Shown here: in pieces, positions 1 through 8,602 of the stretch
Numbering within the stretch: the stretch's first letter is position 1
Layout: each line of letters starts with the position of its first letter
NCBI RefSeq assembly: GCF_017377855.1
Contig: NZ_JAFREP010000001.1
Coordinates: 491,659-555,658, forward strand
Direction: 5' to 3'
Length of the DNA stretch: 64,000 bases
From: Acanthopleuribacter pedis
Lineage (GTDB): Bacteria; Acidobacteriota; Holophagae; Acanthopleuribacterales; Acanthopleuribacteraceae
The notes under the pieces: generated by a model
Databases searched by the model: none
What the model was told of the DNA's origin: nothing
The model's input: the letters and a program-made list of their open reading frames with translations, nothing else
Position numbers and translations under genes: made by a program

Positions 1-836
1 TGATTCGGCAGTTGTTGGGGTATATTCCCAGCAACAACTTAAGCGATGCACCCTACCAGGCATGTGACGATCCCGAGGATCGCGAAACGACCGGGATTCA
101 AACCTTGTTGCCGGAGAACCCCAACCAGCCTTACGACGTGAAGAAGGTGATCGCCGAGGTCGCCGACAAGGGGCGTTTCTTTGAGGTTCAACCGCATTTC
201 GGCAAATCCATCGTGGTGGGTTTCTGTCGTTTGGGTGGGCGTTCCGTGGGGGTTGTTGCCAACCAGCCGGCCCACCTCGCCGGTGCGCTGGACATTAACT
301 CTTCCACCAAAGGTGCCCGCTTCGTGCGTTTCTGCGACGCCTTCAATATTCCGCTGATTACCTTTGAGGACGTGCCCGGTTTTCTCCCCGGCACGCAGCA
401 AGAGTACGGCGGCATCATTCGCCACGGCGCCAAATTGTTGTACGCCTTCTCCGAGGCGACCGTTCCCAAAATCACCGTGATCCTGCGCAAAGCTTACGGC
501 GGTGCCTACTGCGTCATGGCTTCCAAGCACCTGCGCACCGACATCAATTTTGCCTACCCCACCGCCGAGATCGCCGTCATGGGCAGCGAAGGTGCCGTCA
601 ACATCCTGTTCCGGCGCGAGTTGGCCGAGGCCGAGGATGCGGATAAACGGCGTCGCGAGCTGACCGACGATTACCAAGAGCGCTTTGCTTCGCCGTTTAT
701 CGCCGCCGAGGAAGGTTATATCGACGAGGTGATCGAACCCAAGGACACGCGCTTCAAGCTGATTCGCGCGTTAAAAATGCTCAACGAGAAACGCGAGGAG
801 ATGCCGCCCAAGAAACACGGCAACATTCCTTTATAA
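1..836 (+). CDS. acyl-CoA carboxylase carboxyltransferase subunit (PccB-like), 5'-truncated
   Basis: C-terminal half (about 277 residues) of a biotin-dependent carboxyltransferase; the reading frame is open from the window edge, so the true start lies upstream. The start LLGYIPSNN and the stretches GFCRLGGRSVGVVANQP, FEDVPGFLPGTQQEYGGII, KAYGGAYCVM and EIAVMGSEGAVNILFRRE are typical of propionyl-/methylmalonyl-CoA carboxyltransferase beta chains, which transfer carboxyl from carboxybiotin to an acyl-CoA. The family is usually about 510 residues. It ends in the usual KKHGNIPL-type tail. A biotin carboxylase and a biotin carrier lie about 50 kb away (50526-52546) and may be its partners; that pairing is inferred, and acetyl-CoA as substrate is not excluded. 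Confidence 0.93.
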   Translation, partial: IRQLLGYIPSNNLSDAPYQACDDPEDRETTGIQTLLPENPNQPYDVKKVIAEVADKGRFFEVQPHFGKSIVVGFCRLGGRSVGVVANQPAHLAGALDINSSTKGARFVRFCDAFNIPLITFEDVPGFLPGTQQEYGGIIRHGAKLLYAFSEATVPKITVILRKAYGGAYCVMASKHLRTDINFAYPTAEIAVMGSEGAVNILFRRELAEAEDADKRRRELTDDYQERFASPFIAAEEGYIDEVIEPKDTRFKLIRALKMLNEKREEMPPKKHGNIPL

Positions 837-1194
837 GATCATGCATGGCTCGGTGCGCGCTTCCGGGCGCGCCGGACCCTGCCCCCGCGCGCCATTCCCG
901 CGCCACCATCCTCTTGCCCGCACTGCTTACCAGAACGCGTCGCGGGTCGATGAAGTTTCTGCGAGTAAAGAGGTTATGGTTAAAGAAGGAGGTGGCGGGG
1001 CCGACCATCGGGCACGGCGGCGCACCCTTGTGGCCGCCCCACCAATGAATTGCCACGGTATGACCAAGTAACCGAAGTAATCGCAGCGATTTCAACCTCG
1101 CTGCAGAACGTCTGGTAAACAATGCGGGCCGGCCTTGTCTCGCCCGCGCGACTTCCTTATGCTTGGATGAGACACCATCCACAATGAGGACCCC
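837..1194. other. intergenic region without recognisable gene
   Basis: About 358 bases between the carboxyltransferase and the sensor kinase. Short open frames here have no family resemblance. Two weak inverted repeats are visible: GGTGGCGGGGCC near 992 against GGCCGCCCCACC near 1032, and GCAGCGA / TCGCTGC at about 1084-1105. Neither is followed by a T-run. No convincing promoter was seen; a GAGG ribosome binding site precedes the GTG at 1195. Confidence 0.4.
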
Positions 1195-3957
1195 GTGCTG
1201 GAATCGCTGAAAAAACGATGGCTCGAGCAAGCCGACCGATTGGGTTATCTCGGCTTAACCTTGCTCATTGTGTTCGGCTTGATGAACGTCATCCACAACC
1301 TCACCTACCGACAACCCTCCGACGGGGCCTCCCTCACCATGGAGAACGGTGCCTTGGTGGTGGTCGACAGCGATTTTTCCGCCGATACCAGCCTTCAGAT
1401 CGGCGACGTTCTGATCGGCATCGATGATCGCGATATCCTGACCGAGGATGACTATCAGGATTTTCTTCACGAGGTCACCGTGGGTTCCCGCCACCTTTAT
1501 CAGGTGATGCGCGGCGGTACCCGTTACGAATATTGGGTTGAAATTAAAGGGCTTAAGAATCCCGAACTCTTGGTGTATACCGCCTATACCCTGTCTGGGT
1601 TTATCTATATTTTGTTCCTGTTTTTGGTGCTAAGCCAAAACCTCAGTCTCTACATTCACAGCCGCCTGATTATGTTTTGCCTCTGCGTCTACCTGGCTTT
1701 TGTGTTTCAGGATACGCCGAAACTGTCGCCCCTCGACTGGATCAGTTACCACCTCTCGCAATTGGGTACCCTGTTGTTGCCCTCCGCGCTTTTTTCCATG
1801 GCCCTCAAGCAAACCCTGCGCGACAACCGCTGGTTGGCGTTTCTGCAAGTGGTTCATTGGGTGCCGACCCTTGCCGGTGCGTTCTTAACGCTGATCCTGC
1901 CGCCTCTGCTCCTTTCCTTTAATGAAGAAGGCATGGGACCTCGTGTGTTTTCAGATATTTTGCGCATGCAGGGTTTCTGGGGCGGCGCGTTGGTGTTCCT
2001 CGCCGTTTTGTTGCCGACCCTGCTCGCGGAAATTCGCAGGTCGGAACGCAACCTCTCGCTCTTTTGGGCCGTGAGTTGGTTGCCCTACGGGTTGACACTC
2101 TGGAAGCTGGAATACCCTTTTTCTTCCGCTATTTCGGGGCTCGCGCCGATTTTTTTGCCGCTTGCGATGGTGTTTCGCTGGAGTCGCGAGGGCCGTTTGT
2201 ACCTGGGTTCACTAGGGAAAAAAGGGTTTGTTTACCTCGTGGTGACCCTGTTCCTGATTTTGGGGTACTTTCTGTTTGTCGGCTCGTTCCAGGTTCTGCT
2301 GGGTTCCTCCATCGGCCCCGACGGCCTGTCGATTGTCTCCGGGCTCGGCATTATGTTCGCCGCGGTTTCCTACACCGCCCTGCGCCATTATGTGACCGAC
2401 GCCTTGGATCGTTTGATTTACGGTGAGCGCTTCGAGCCCCTGAAGGAGTTGCTCGACTTTTCCGCCATCAACCGTGCCGATATGGAGATCGAAGCTTTTT
2501 TGACCACCATCTGTGCCCGCATCCGACACGCCTTCGGGGTCAATCAGGCGCTCGCCTATGTGCGTGGCTGGGATGGAAATAGTTTTTGGTTGGTGGGCGA
2601 CGCCGATCAACCGCGTTTGGTGTTTGAAACCCTGCCGCCCGCGTTGCTTCAGGGCGGCTTGTTGCGTGGTGCCCAGGTTACCGCCGGTCCGAGTGCCGAG
2701 GATGAAGAACCGCTGTTTGCGGGGGATGATGTGTTGGCGCCGATTCGGGTGTCCGGGCAATTGGCGGCGTTAATCGTGTTTGTGCCGCGCGAGGGACGGG
2801 GTTTGCCGCCCGAGGAAGACCGCATGTTGAAATCCTTGTTGGAGCAGTGCGGCGTGTTGATGGAGAACATGGAGCTGTACGAGAACATCAACCAAAAAGC
2901 GCAAAGCATCATGCAGCTTAAGGAATACAATGAAAACATCATCGAGTCGTCGCGGATCGGTATCTTAACCACCGATGAAATGGAGCGTGCCGTTTCCTGT
3001 AATAGCGCCTTTGCCGACATTGTCGGCGCACCGCGCGATGCGCTCGCGGGCCAGAAATTTCCCGAATGGTTTATGGAATACGAGGAAACCGACCGATCCG
3101 CGATGAAGTTCGGCATGAATTACGAGGTGGCCGTGGTGAACCGGCGCGGGCGCGAGATGGCGCTGGACATTCGCAAAACCCCGCTAAAGACCAAGGACAA
3201 TGTCGTCTACGGGACCTTGTATTTGGTTGAGGATATTAGTGAAAAGAAACGTATTAGCCAACAAATGATGCAACAGGAGAAGCTGGCGTCGATTGGGATG
3301 TTGGCCGCCGGGGTCGCCCACGAAATCAATACACCCTTAACCGGTATCGTCAGCTACGCTCAGTTTCTCATTCAGGACCCCGCCGTCGGCGAGGAGCAAC
3401 GCGAGCTGTTGGACTTAATGCTCAACCAAAGCGAGCGGGCCACCCATATCGTGGCCTCTTTGTTGAACTTTAGCCGCAAGGAAAGTCAGCCCAAGGGGCC
3501 TGTCGATGTGATTGCCGTGTTGGAGCAAACCCTGAAATTTTTGCACCACCAGCTTCAAAAGAACGGCGTTAATGTGGTCTGCCTTTTTCCCGAGGAGGCG
3601 GCCTACCTCGAAGGGTTGAGCAACCAAATCCAGCAGGTTTTTGTGAACCTCATTGTGAATGCCAAAGACGCCATGCCCGAGGGTGGCGAACTTAAAATCG
3701 AAATTCGTATGCGTGACGCCTTCATTGATTTACGCTTTATTGATGCGGGGACAGGGATGGATTGGCAAACCCAGAAGCACATTTTCGACCCGTTTTTTAC
3801 CACCAAGGAAGTGGGGAAGGGGACGGGATTGGGTTTGTCGGTCGTTTACAACATTGTGCAGGAGCACGGTGGTCACATTGAGGTCGAGAGTAAAGTAGGG
3901 CGCGGTTCCATTTTTTCCCTGCGCTTTCCACGCTTACGGCAGCCCGTTCCCGCTTAA
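1195..3957 (+). CDS. membrane sensor histidine kinase (PDZ-like, multi-TM, GAF, PAS, HisKA, HATPase)
   Basis: 920 residues, GTG start after GAGG. Order seen: a first membrane segment (about 17-35); an extracytoplasmic PDZ-like stretch (about 45-120, with LQIGDVLIGIDDRDI); seven or eight hydrophobic segments (about 125-400); a GAF-like region (about 420-560); a PAS domain (about 580-690); a HisKA dimerisation helix with H709 in the GVAHEINTPLTGI motif; and a catalytic domain with N box (VNLIVNAKDAM), DAGTGM and GKGTGLGLSVV. This is an intact, presumably autophosphorylating kinase. The sigma-54 response regulator starts 58 bases downstream and is its probable partner. The signal sensed cannot be read from sequence; the PDZ-like part suggests peptide or envelope sensing (inference). 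Confidence 0.9.
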   Translation: MLESLKKRWLEQADRLGYLGLTLLIVFGLMNVIHNLTYRQPSDGASLTMENGALVVVDSDFSADTSLQIGDVLIGIDDRDILTEDDYQDFLHEVTVGSRHLYQVMRGGTRYEYWVEIKGLKNPELLVYTAYTLSGFIYILFLFLVLSQNLSLYIHSRLIMFCLCVYLAFVFQDTPKLSPLDWISYHLSQLGTLLLPSALFSMALKQTLRDNRWLAFLQVVHWVPTLAGAFLTLILPPLLLSFNEEGMGPRVFSDILRMQGFWGGALVFLAVLLPTLLAEIRRSERNLSLFWAVSWLPYGLTLWKLEYPFSSAISGLAPIFLPLAMVFRWSREGRLYLGSLGKKGFVYLVVTLFLILGYFLFVGSFQVLLGSSIGPDGLSIVSGLGIMFAAVSYTALRHYVTDALDRLIYGERFEPLKELLDFSAINRADMEIEAFLTTICARIRHAFGVNQALAYVRGWDGNSFWLVGDADQPRLVFETLPPALLQGGLLRGAQVTAGPSAEDEEPLFAGDDVLAPIRVSGQLAALIVFVPREGRGLPPEEDRMLKSLLEQCGVLMENMELYENINQKAQSIMQLKEYNENIIESSRIGILTTDEMERAVSCNSAFADIVGAPRDALAGQKFPEWFMEYEETDRSAMKFGMNYEVAVVNRRGREMALDIRKTPLKTKDNVVYGTLYLVEDISEKKRISQQMMQQEKLASIGMLAAGVAHEINTPLTGIVSYAQFLIQDPAVGEEQRELLDLMLNQSERATHIVASLLNFSRKESQPKGPVDVIAVLEQTLKFLHHQLQKNGVNVVCLFPEEAAYLEGLSNQIQQVFVNLIVNAKDAMPEGGELKIEIRMRDAFIDLRFIDAGTGMDWQTQKHIFDPFFTTKEVGKGTGLGLSVVYNIVQEHGGHIEVESKVGRGSIFSLRFPRLRQPVPA

Positions 3958-4015
3958 CCAAAGCGCGGTTGTTCGGTTATGATGGTTACGAACGCGTTTA
4001 AAAGGTGAAAGTTCC

Positions 4016-5392
4016 ATGGATGGTAAGGTCAAGATCTTATTGGTTGAAGACGAGCCCGTTGTTCAAGATGTTTTGAAACGCTTGTTCCGGCCCCGGGGTT
4101 ACAAGGTGAAAACCGCGGATCGCGGGGATACCGCCCTGGTCGAACTCGAAGCGCAATCGGATTTTGATCTGATCATTACCGACCTCAATTTGCCCGGCGT
4201 GTCGGGTATTGAAGTGATCACCAAGGCCAAAACCTTGTATCCCGAGGTTCCAGTGGTGTTGATTACCGCTTTTGCCACGATCGACTCCGCCGTGGCCGCC
4301 ATGAAAGCCGGCGCTTTTGACTACCTTCCCAAGCCGTTTAACAACGAGCAGGTGTTAATGGTCGTGGATAAAGCATTGGCACAAAAACGGTTGCTCCAGG
4401 AGAACCGGCGTTTGCGCGAGGCGCTGGACGACCGCTATGGCTTTGAAAGTTTGGTGGGCCGCTCCGACGCCATGATCGAGGTGTTTGAGCTCATTCGTCA
4501 GGCCGCGCCCTCCACCGCAACCATTTTGATTCGCGGAGAAAGCGGTACCGGCAAGGAACTGATTGCCCGTGCCGTGCACCACAACAGCCCGCGCGCCGGT
4601 AAACCCTTTGTGGCGCTCAACGCCGGGTCGATTCCCACCGACCTGTTGGAATCCCAGCTTTTCGGCCATGTGAAGGGCGCTTTTACCGGGGCGCTTGCCG
4701 ACAAAAAAGGTCTGTTTGAGCTTGCCCATCAGGGCACCTTTTTTCTCGACGAGGTGGGCAACATCAGTCTGGAAATTCAGGCCAAGCTGTTGCGCGTGCT
4801 GCAAGAAAAGGCGTTTATGCCGGTTGGCTCCACCGAAACCGTCGAGGTGGATGTCCGCTTGGTGTGCGCGACCAACGCCGATTTGGAAAAAATGATTGAA
4901 GACGGCTCCTTCCGTGAGGATTTGTATTACCGTCTCAATGTGATTGAGGTTCATATCCCCGCGTTGCGGGAGCGCGGTGGCGATTTGCCGCTGCTGATCG
5001 ATTATTTTGTGGACAAATACGAAACCGCCAACAGCAAAAAAATCGTCAAAATCGAGCCTGATTTTATCGCGGCCTTGGAGAAGTATGCCTGGCCGGGAAA
5101 TGTTCGCGAATTGGAGAACCTGATCGAACGGGCGGTGGTTTTGGCGCGCGACGGCATTGTCGACAGCAGCTTGCTCCCGCCCTCCTTTCGACAAAAGTCG
5201 GAACGTGGTCGGGACATCCTGCCCAGTTTGGATACCGGTGTGAACTTTCAGGAGCAAATCCAAGCTTACGAGCGCGCGCTGATCCTACAGGCCTTGGAAA
5301 AAAGCGGTAACGTCCAAAAAGCGGCGGCGGCCTTGCTGGGCCTGAAAACCACCACCTTTAGTGAAATGCTGAAACGCCATAAATTGCGCTAA
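4016..5392 (+). CDS. NtrC-family sigma-54-dependent response regulator
   Basis: 458 residues with a complete three-domain layout. Receiver domain about 1-125: acidic residues in LLVEDEP, phospho-acceptor D56 in ITDLNLPG, lysine in LPKPF. AAA+ domain about 145-380: Walker A GESGTGKE, sigma-54 contact loop GAFTGA at about 221-226, Walker B FFLDEVG, and [15 protein letters not shown]-terminal Fis-type helix-turn-helix: NVQKAAAALLGLKTTTFSEM. Lies directly behind the sensor kinase ending at 3957 and probably forms a two-component system with it. The canonical GAFTGA loop argues that it activates sigma-54 promoters; targets are unknown. Confidence 0.95.
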   Translation: MDGKVKILLVEDEPVVQDVLKRLFRPRGYKVKTADRGDTALVELEAQSDFDLIITDLNLPGVSGIEVITKAKTLYPEVPVVLITAFATIDSAVAAMKAGAFDYLPKPFNNEQVLMVVDKALAQKRLLQENRRLREALDDRYGFESLVGRSDAMIEVFELIRQAAPSTATILIRGESGTGKELIARAVHHNSPRAGKPFVALNAGSIPTDLLESQLFGHVKGAFTGALADKKGLFELAHQGTFFLDEVGNISLEIQAKLLRVLQEKAFMPVGSTETVEVDVRLVCATNADLEKMIEDGSFREDLYYRLNVIEVHIPALRERGGDLPLLIDYFVDKYETANSKKIVKIEPDFIAALEKYAWPGNVRELENLIERAVVLARDGIVDSSLLPPSFRQKSERGRDILPSLDTGVNFQEQIQAYERALILQALEKSGNVQKAAAALLGLKTTTFSEMLKRHKLR

Positions 5393-5452
5393 CCTGAGTT
5401 ACACGACCGGGTTGCTTGAACGAAGCCCTTGAATGTCGCGGGTTAAGCCTGC

Positions 5453-5842
5453 TTACCAGGCGATAACGGTTACCTTCTCGGCAATCGGTAGCGAAACATC
5501 TTCCTGGGTGACCAGGAAATCGATGGTGAAGGGAATATCGATCCAATAGTCGACCACGATGTTGAAGTTTTCATCGCGGGTAATGGTGAGGTCGATGTTT
5601 TCTTCGGAAATATCCAGGTCCATAGCGCGGGCTTCGTCCAAGATCTTTTTGATGAGCTGGCCGGGTTCTTTTTCGTGCTGGACACGGGCCATGGCCTGGA
5701 CGCGTTTTTCAAATTCGCTGCGTTTTTCCAATGCGTCGTAGTTGATGTAGAAGGTGTAGCAAAAGATGCCCAGCAGGAATAACCCGAAAGAGCAACCGAG
5801 GAGACCTTTTGTCTTGGATTCTTCTTGACCCCAACGTGTCAT
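5453..5842 (-). CDS. small membrane-anchored protein of unknown function
   Basis: 129 residues. One membrane segment near the N-terminus (about 14-34, GLLGCSFGLFLLGIFCYTFY), then a charged helical stretch and a C-terminal part rich in beta residues (NIDLTITRDENFNIVVDYWI). The layout (N-terminal TM plus short alpha/beta tail with VDYWIDIPFTIDF) recalls DUF4845-type proteins, but this is only a resemblance. The ATG follows GAGGG on the minus strand. Convergent with the response regulator gene and divergent from the phosphoesterase. Function unknown. Confidence 0.7.
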   Translation of the reverse strand: MTRWGQEESKTKGLLGCSFGLFLLGIFCYTFYINYDALEKRSEFEKRVQAMARVQHEKEPGQLIKKILDEARAMDLDISEENIDLTITRDENFNIVVDYWIDIPFTIDFLVTQEDVSLPIAEKVTVIAW

Positions 5843-5971
5843 ATTCGCCCTCTTTTGAACTTTTTAAAGACGCGACCGAGTCGCGGATCTGGTGTAAAGT
5901 GAATGGTCGTGTGTCTTATGTGTAGTATACCGATCGGCAATCAGTCGATTCAAGCGAATGGGGTTGGATTC

Positions 5972-6676
5972 TTGATTTTTGTGACTGATGCGCATGTCGC
6001 GCCGCAACTTGGGAATGTCGAACCTTTTTTCGCCATGTTGGATCATCTGGCCAAGAGTGATGAAGATCTTGTTTTTATGGGAGATATCTTCGATTTGTGG
6101 ATTGGTCACGCCCGATACGAAGGTGCGGAACACCGTCGTTTCCTCGCTTGGTGCCGCGACCAGAAGCAACGGCGCCGCATTGGTTTTGTGGAGGGGAATC
6201 ACGAGTTTTACGTCGTACGGCGTCACCGTGAATGCTTCACTTGGAGCGATGAGGCCGCCCTGGCGCGGCGCGACCTGGGTTTGTTGATTGTTCACGGCGA
6301 TTTGATCAATCGCGCCGACACCCAGTACTTGCGCTGGCGTAAGTTGAGCAAAAGCTGGGGAATGCGTTGGTTTATTCGGTTACTTCCCTTCGGAGGAAGG
6401 CTGGTTCAGCGCCTCAAAAAGAACCTCAAAAACACCAATAAAGAATTCCGGCTGGGCTTGCCGAAAGAAGCCTTGGCCGCCTACGCGGACGAGCAGCTTG
6501 ACGGCAAGGTGCGGCGCATTGTCGTGGGTCACTTTCACGCGGCCCATCGGGTGCAGGTCGGCGAGGGCGTGCTGGATGTGTTGCCGGACTGGTATGCAAC
6601 CGGGCAAATCGCCGTTTTTCGACCGGAGGAACAGGTGCTGAAAACCATCCCCTGGTCCGAATATGCCGCGCCGTGA
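5972..6676 (+). CDS. UDP-2,3-diacylglucosamine diphosphatase-like metallophosphoesterase (LpxH-like)
   Basis: About 234 residues from the suggested TTG start. The frame is open further up to an ATG at 5903, but the extra N-terminus resembles nothing and GGGG precedes the TTG. Calcineurin-like metal-binding motifs are all present: DAH (TDAHVAP), GDIFDLWIG, GNHEF, HGD and GHFHAAH. GDIFDLWIG with a C-terminal GHFH is typical of LpxH, the peripheral inner-membrane enzyme that cleaves UDP-2,3-diacylglucosamine to lipid X in lipid A synthesis. This supports an outer membrane. A related phosphoesterase of other specificity (LpxH2/YbbF-like) is possible. It stands alone before the ATP synthase operon. 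Confidence 0.78.
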   Translation: MIFVTDAHVAPQLGNVEPFFAMLDHLAKSDEDLVFMGDIFDLWIGHARYEGAEHRRFLAWCRDQKQRRRIGFVEGNHEFYVVRRHRECFTWSDEAALARRDLGLLIVHGDLINRADTQYLRWRKLSKSWGMRWFIRLLPFGGRLVQRLKKNLKNTNKEFRLGLPKEALAAYADEQLDGKVRRIVVGHFHAAHRVQVGEGVLDVLPDWYATGQIAVFRPEEQVLKTIPWSEYAAP

Positions 6677-6869
6677 CGTGGGGTGCGTGGACTTCAACAC
6701 AAGCATTCGTCCCCAAAACTGGGAAAAAGCGCTATGATGTGGATCTTTTGTCACCTCGTCGAGGTGGCCTCGAGCGTTCCCCGGGGCGACGCCGAGTGGG
6801 CCTGTCGCCGTCTGGCGTGACACCGGGAAAATCCCCGCTTGTCTACCGGCCTTAATTGCCCTGATTCGT

Positions 6870-6898
6870 TTGACACCCAAGAGCCGGTGTGGTACTTT
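6870..6898 (+). promoter_or_regulatory. sigma-70-type promoter of the ATP synthase operon
   Basis: TTGACA at 6870-6875, a 17-base spacer and TACTTT at 6893-6898 lie about 68 bases before the first operon start at 6966. The -35 is a perfect consensus match and the -10 matches at the key T and last T. No other good promoter is seen in the 290-base gap. Confidence 0.6.
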
Positions 6899-6965
6899 TC
6901 CAGCGTTTTTGGGTGTTTGAGCCGGTTCATGAAAAATCAAAGAAAAGTGAACGGGAAGTTTTTTT

Positions 6966-7424
6966 ATGGAAGAGATTTTAAAGAGTTTGCCCGGTCCCAT
7001 GCAGATCAACGAAACGCTATTCGTGATCGTGGTTCTCTTTCTGGTGTTGTTGGTCATTCTCAACAACCTGATCTTCAAGCCGATCGTTGCCAAGCTTGAA
7101 GAACGTGCTCGTCGCATTGATGAAGGTGCCGAGGCCGAAGCGCATTCTTTGAAAACCGTTGAAGAGAGCATGGCCACCTTGAAGAAGAAGCGGATTGAGG
7201 CGCGCGCCGATGCGCAGAATCAAACCCACGCCATCCTCAAGGCCTCCGAGACCGAAGGAAACCAAATCATTGCCGCGTCGCGCGAGAAGGCTCAGAACCT
7301 CGTGAAAGCGACCGCCAAAGAAGTGGAAGACCAGGTAGAAAAGGCCAAGGCTGCATTGCAGAAAGATACCAAAAGTCTGGCGGACCAAATTGTCGCCACG
7401 GTGCTTTCTCGCTCCGCGTCCTAA
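6966..7424 (+). CDS. atpF': F-type ATP synthase b' (second b) subunit
   Basis: 152 residues. Hydrophobic N-terminal membrane segment (about 14-35, LFVIVVLFLVLLVILNNLIF) followed by KPIVAKLEERARRIDEGAEAE, the start of the long charged helix that forms the peripheral stalk. First gene of a seven-gene ATP synthase operon. Having both b' and b in tandem means a heterodimeric stator, as in photosynthetic bacteria, many alpha- and deltaproteobacteria and Acidobacteriota. The C-terminus DQIVATVLSRSAS is the usual delta-contacting end. Confidence 0.9.
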   Translation: MEEILKSLPGPMQINETLFVIVVLFLVLLVILNNLIFKPIVAKLEERARRIDEGAEAEAHSLKTVEESMATLKKKRIEARADAQNQTHAILKASETEGNQIIAASREKAQNLVKATAKEVEDQVEKAKAALQKDTKSLADQIVATVLSRSAS

Positions 7425-7503
7425 CCCCCGACAGGCGCCGGGCCCACCGGCCGCCTTTCGAATAGCGTGAAACCCGTTTGGGAAAAATTGGGGACATACT
7501 TTA

Positions 7504-8064
7504 ATGAAAACAAAAACCTTAAATCGAATAGTCTTTTTCTGTTTGGTTTCCTGTCTTCCGCTCCTCGCGGGAGAAGATGGGCTTACTTTCTGGGAAGAGT
7601 TCATGGCGCGGTCCTTCAACGTCGCCTTGTTCTTCGGCGTGTTGGGGTACCTGATCCACAAACCCGTCGGCGAGTTTTTTGTCAACCGGCGCAAGGGGAT
7701 TCAAGAAGCCTTGGCCCTCGCGGAAGAGAGCAACAAAAAAGCCAAACAACGCTTGGACGAAATTAGCAAAACCATGGACGGCCTCGACGACGAAGTCGCG
7801 CGCATCCTTGAAGATGCACGCCGTCAAGCTGAAGAAGAAAAAGCCAACATTGCCAAAAAAGCCGAAGCCGAAGCCGAGCAAATCGTCGCCCAAGCCAAGG
7901 AAGATGTTGAGAGCATGCGCCGCGAGGCCGCCCACACGCTGAAAGTCTTCATCACCGATTTGGCCATGTCCGAGGCTGAGAAGGTTATCCAAACGAGCAT
8001 GACCGACGCCGATCGCAACACATTGTTCGTTGAATTTTCCGAGCGATTGGAGGCCAAATCATGA
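7504..8064 (+). CDS. atpF: F-type ATP synthase b subunit, with N-terminal signal-like extension
   Basis: 186 residues. It opens with a hydrophobic stretch with signal-peptide character (residues 7-22, NRIVFFCLVSCLPLLAG) before the expected b-subunit membrane helix (about 33-52, FNVALFFGVLGYLIHKP). The following 120 residues are a charged coiled coil (KKGIQEAL-type stator helix, KKAEAEAEQIVAQAKEDVESM). It overlaps the delta subunit gene by 4 bases (ATGA). The extra N-terminal hydrophobic segment is known from some b subunits and may be cleaved; that is not provable here. Confidence 0.92.
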   Translation: MKTKTLNRIVFFCLVSCLPLLAGEDGLTFWEEFMARSFNVALFFGVLGYLIHKPVGEFFVNRRKGIQEALALAEESNKKAKQRLDEISKTMDGLDDEVARILEDARRQAEEEKANIAKKAEAEAEQIVAQAKEDVESMRREAAHTLKVFITDLAMSEAEKVIQTSMTDADRNTLFVEFSERLEAKS

Positions 8065-8594
8065 GTCGCGTTTCCGTACGCTACGCCAAGGCTTTCGTCG
8101 AGGCGCTCTCCGAGAAAAAACGCCTGAGTGACGCCGATGCGTTCTTGGGTTTTTGTGATGTCGTTACCGCCAATCGAGGCCTCCGTCTTTTGTTGTCGAA
8201 CTACGCCATCTCCCCTCGTATCAAATCCAACGTCATTAACGGCTTGGCACAACGCCTCGCCCTCCCTGAGTTGGTCGTTCGTTTCCTCTCCGTGCTCGTC
8301 AAGGCTCGTCGGATTGACTTGCTTGCGGAGCTTCGCGGCGCTGTTGTTGATCAAATGAACCTGGTGCTTAACATTAAGCCCGTTCAAGTAACGACCGCGA
8401 GCGCACCCAGCCGTGAAGAGCTCGATGCGATTTCTAATAGCATGGAAGCTCACCTTGGTTGCAAAGTTCAAGTTCACACCCAGATTGATGCGTCGATTTT
8501 GGGTGGTGTGGTCGCTCAGGTCGGCAGCATTGTTTATGACGGCAGCGTGCGCGGTCGTCTGGCCAGACTGCGTGAGGAATTAGTTAAGGAGTAG
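8061..8594 (+). CDS. atpH: F-type ATP synthase delta subunit
   Basis: 177 residues, the normal length for the stalk subunit that ties b/b' to the top of the alpha3beta3 head. Starts [19 protein letters not shown], a typical OSCP/delta opening, and ends with the conserved [20 protein letters not shown] and [11 protein letters not shown]. Translationally coupled to the b gene (4-base overlap) and 8 bases before atpA. Confidence 0.95.
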   Translation: MSRVSVRYAKAFVEALSEKKRLSDADAFLGFCDVVTANRGLRLLLSNYAISPRIKSNVINGLAQRLALPELVVRFLSVLVKARRIDLLAELRGAVVDQMNLVLNIKPVQVTTASAPSREELDAISNSMEAHLGCKVQVHTQIDASILGGVVAQVGSIVYDGSVRGRLARLREELVKE

Positions 8595-8602
8595 TTGTCG
8601 AA

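Noticed and set aside
841..1071. Short plus-strand frames after the carboxyltransferase
   Set aside because: High-GC frames with Arg/Pro/Ala-rich products in two overlapping frames; no start signal or similarity.
6824..6840. GG-N10-GC spacing before the ATP synthase operon
   Set aside because: CCGGGAAAATCCCCGCTT has the spacing but neither TGGCA nor TTGC; it is a GC palindrome, and a good TTGACA promoter lies nearer.
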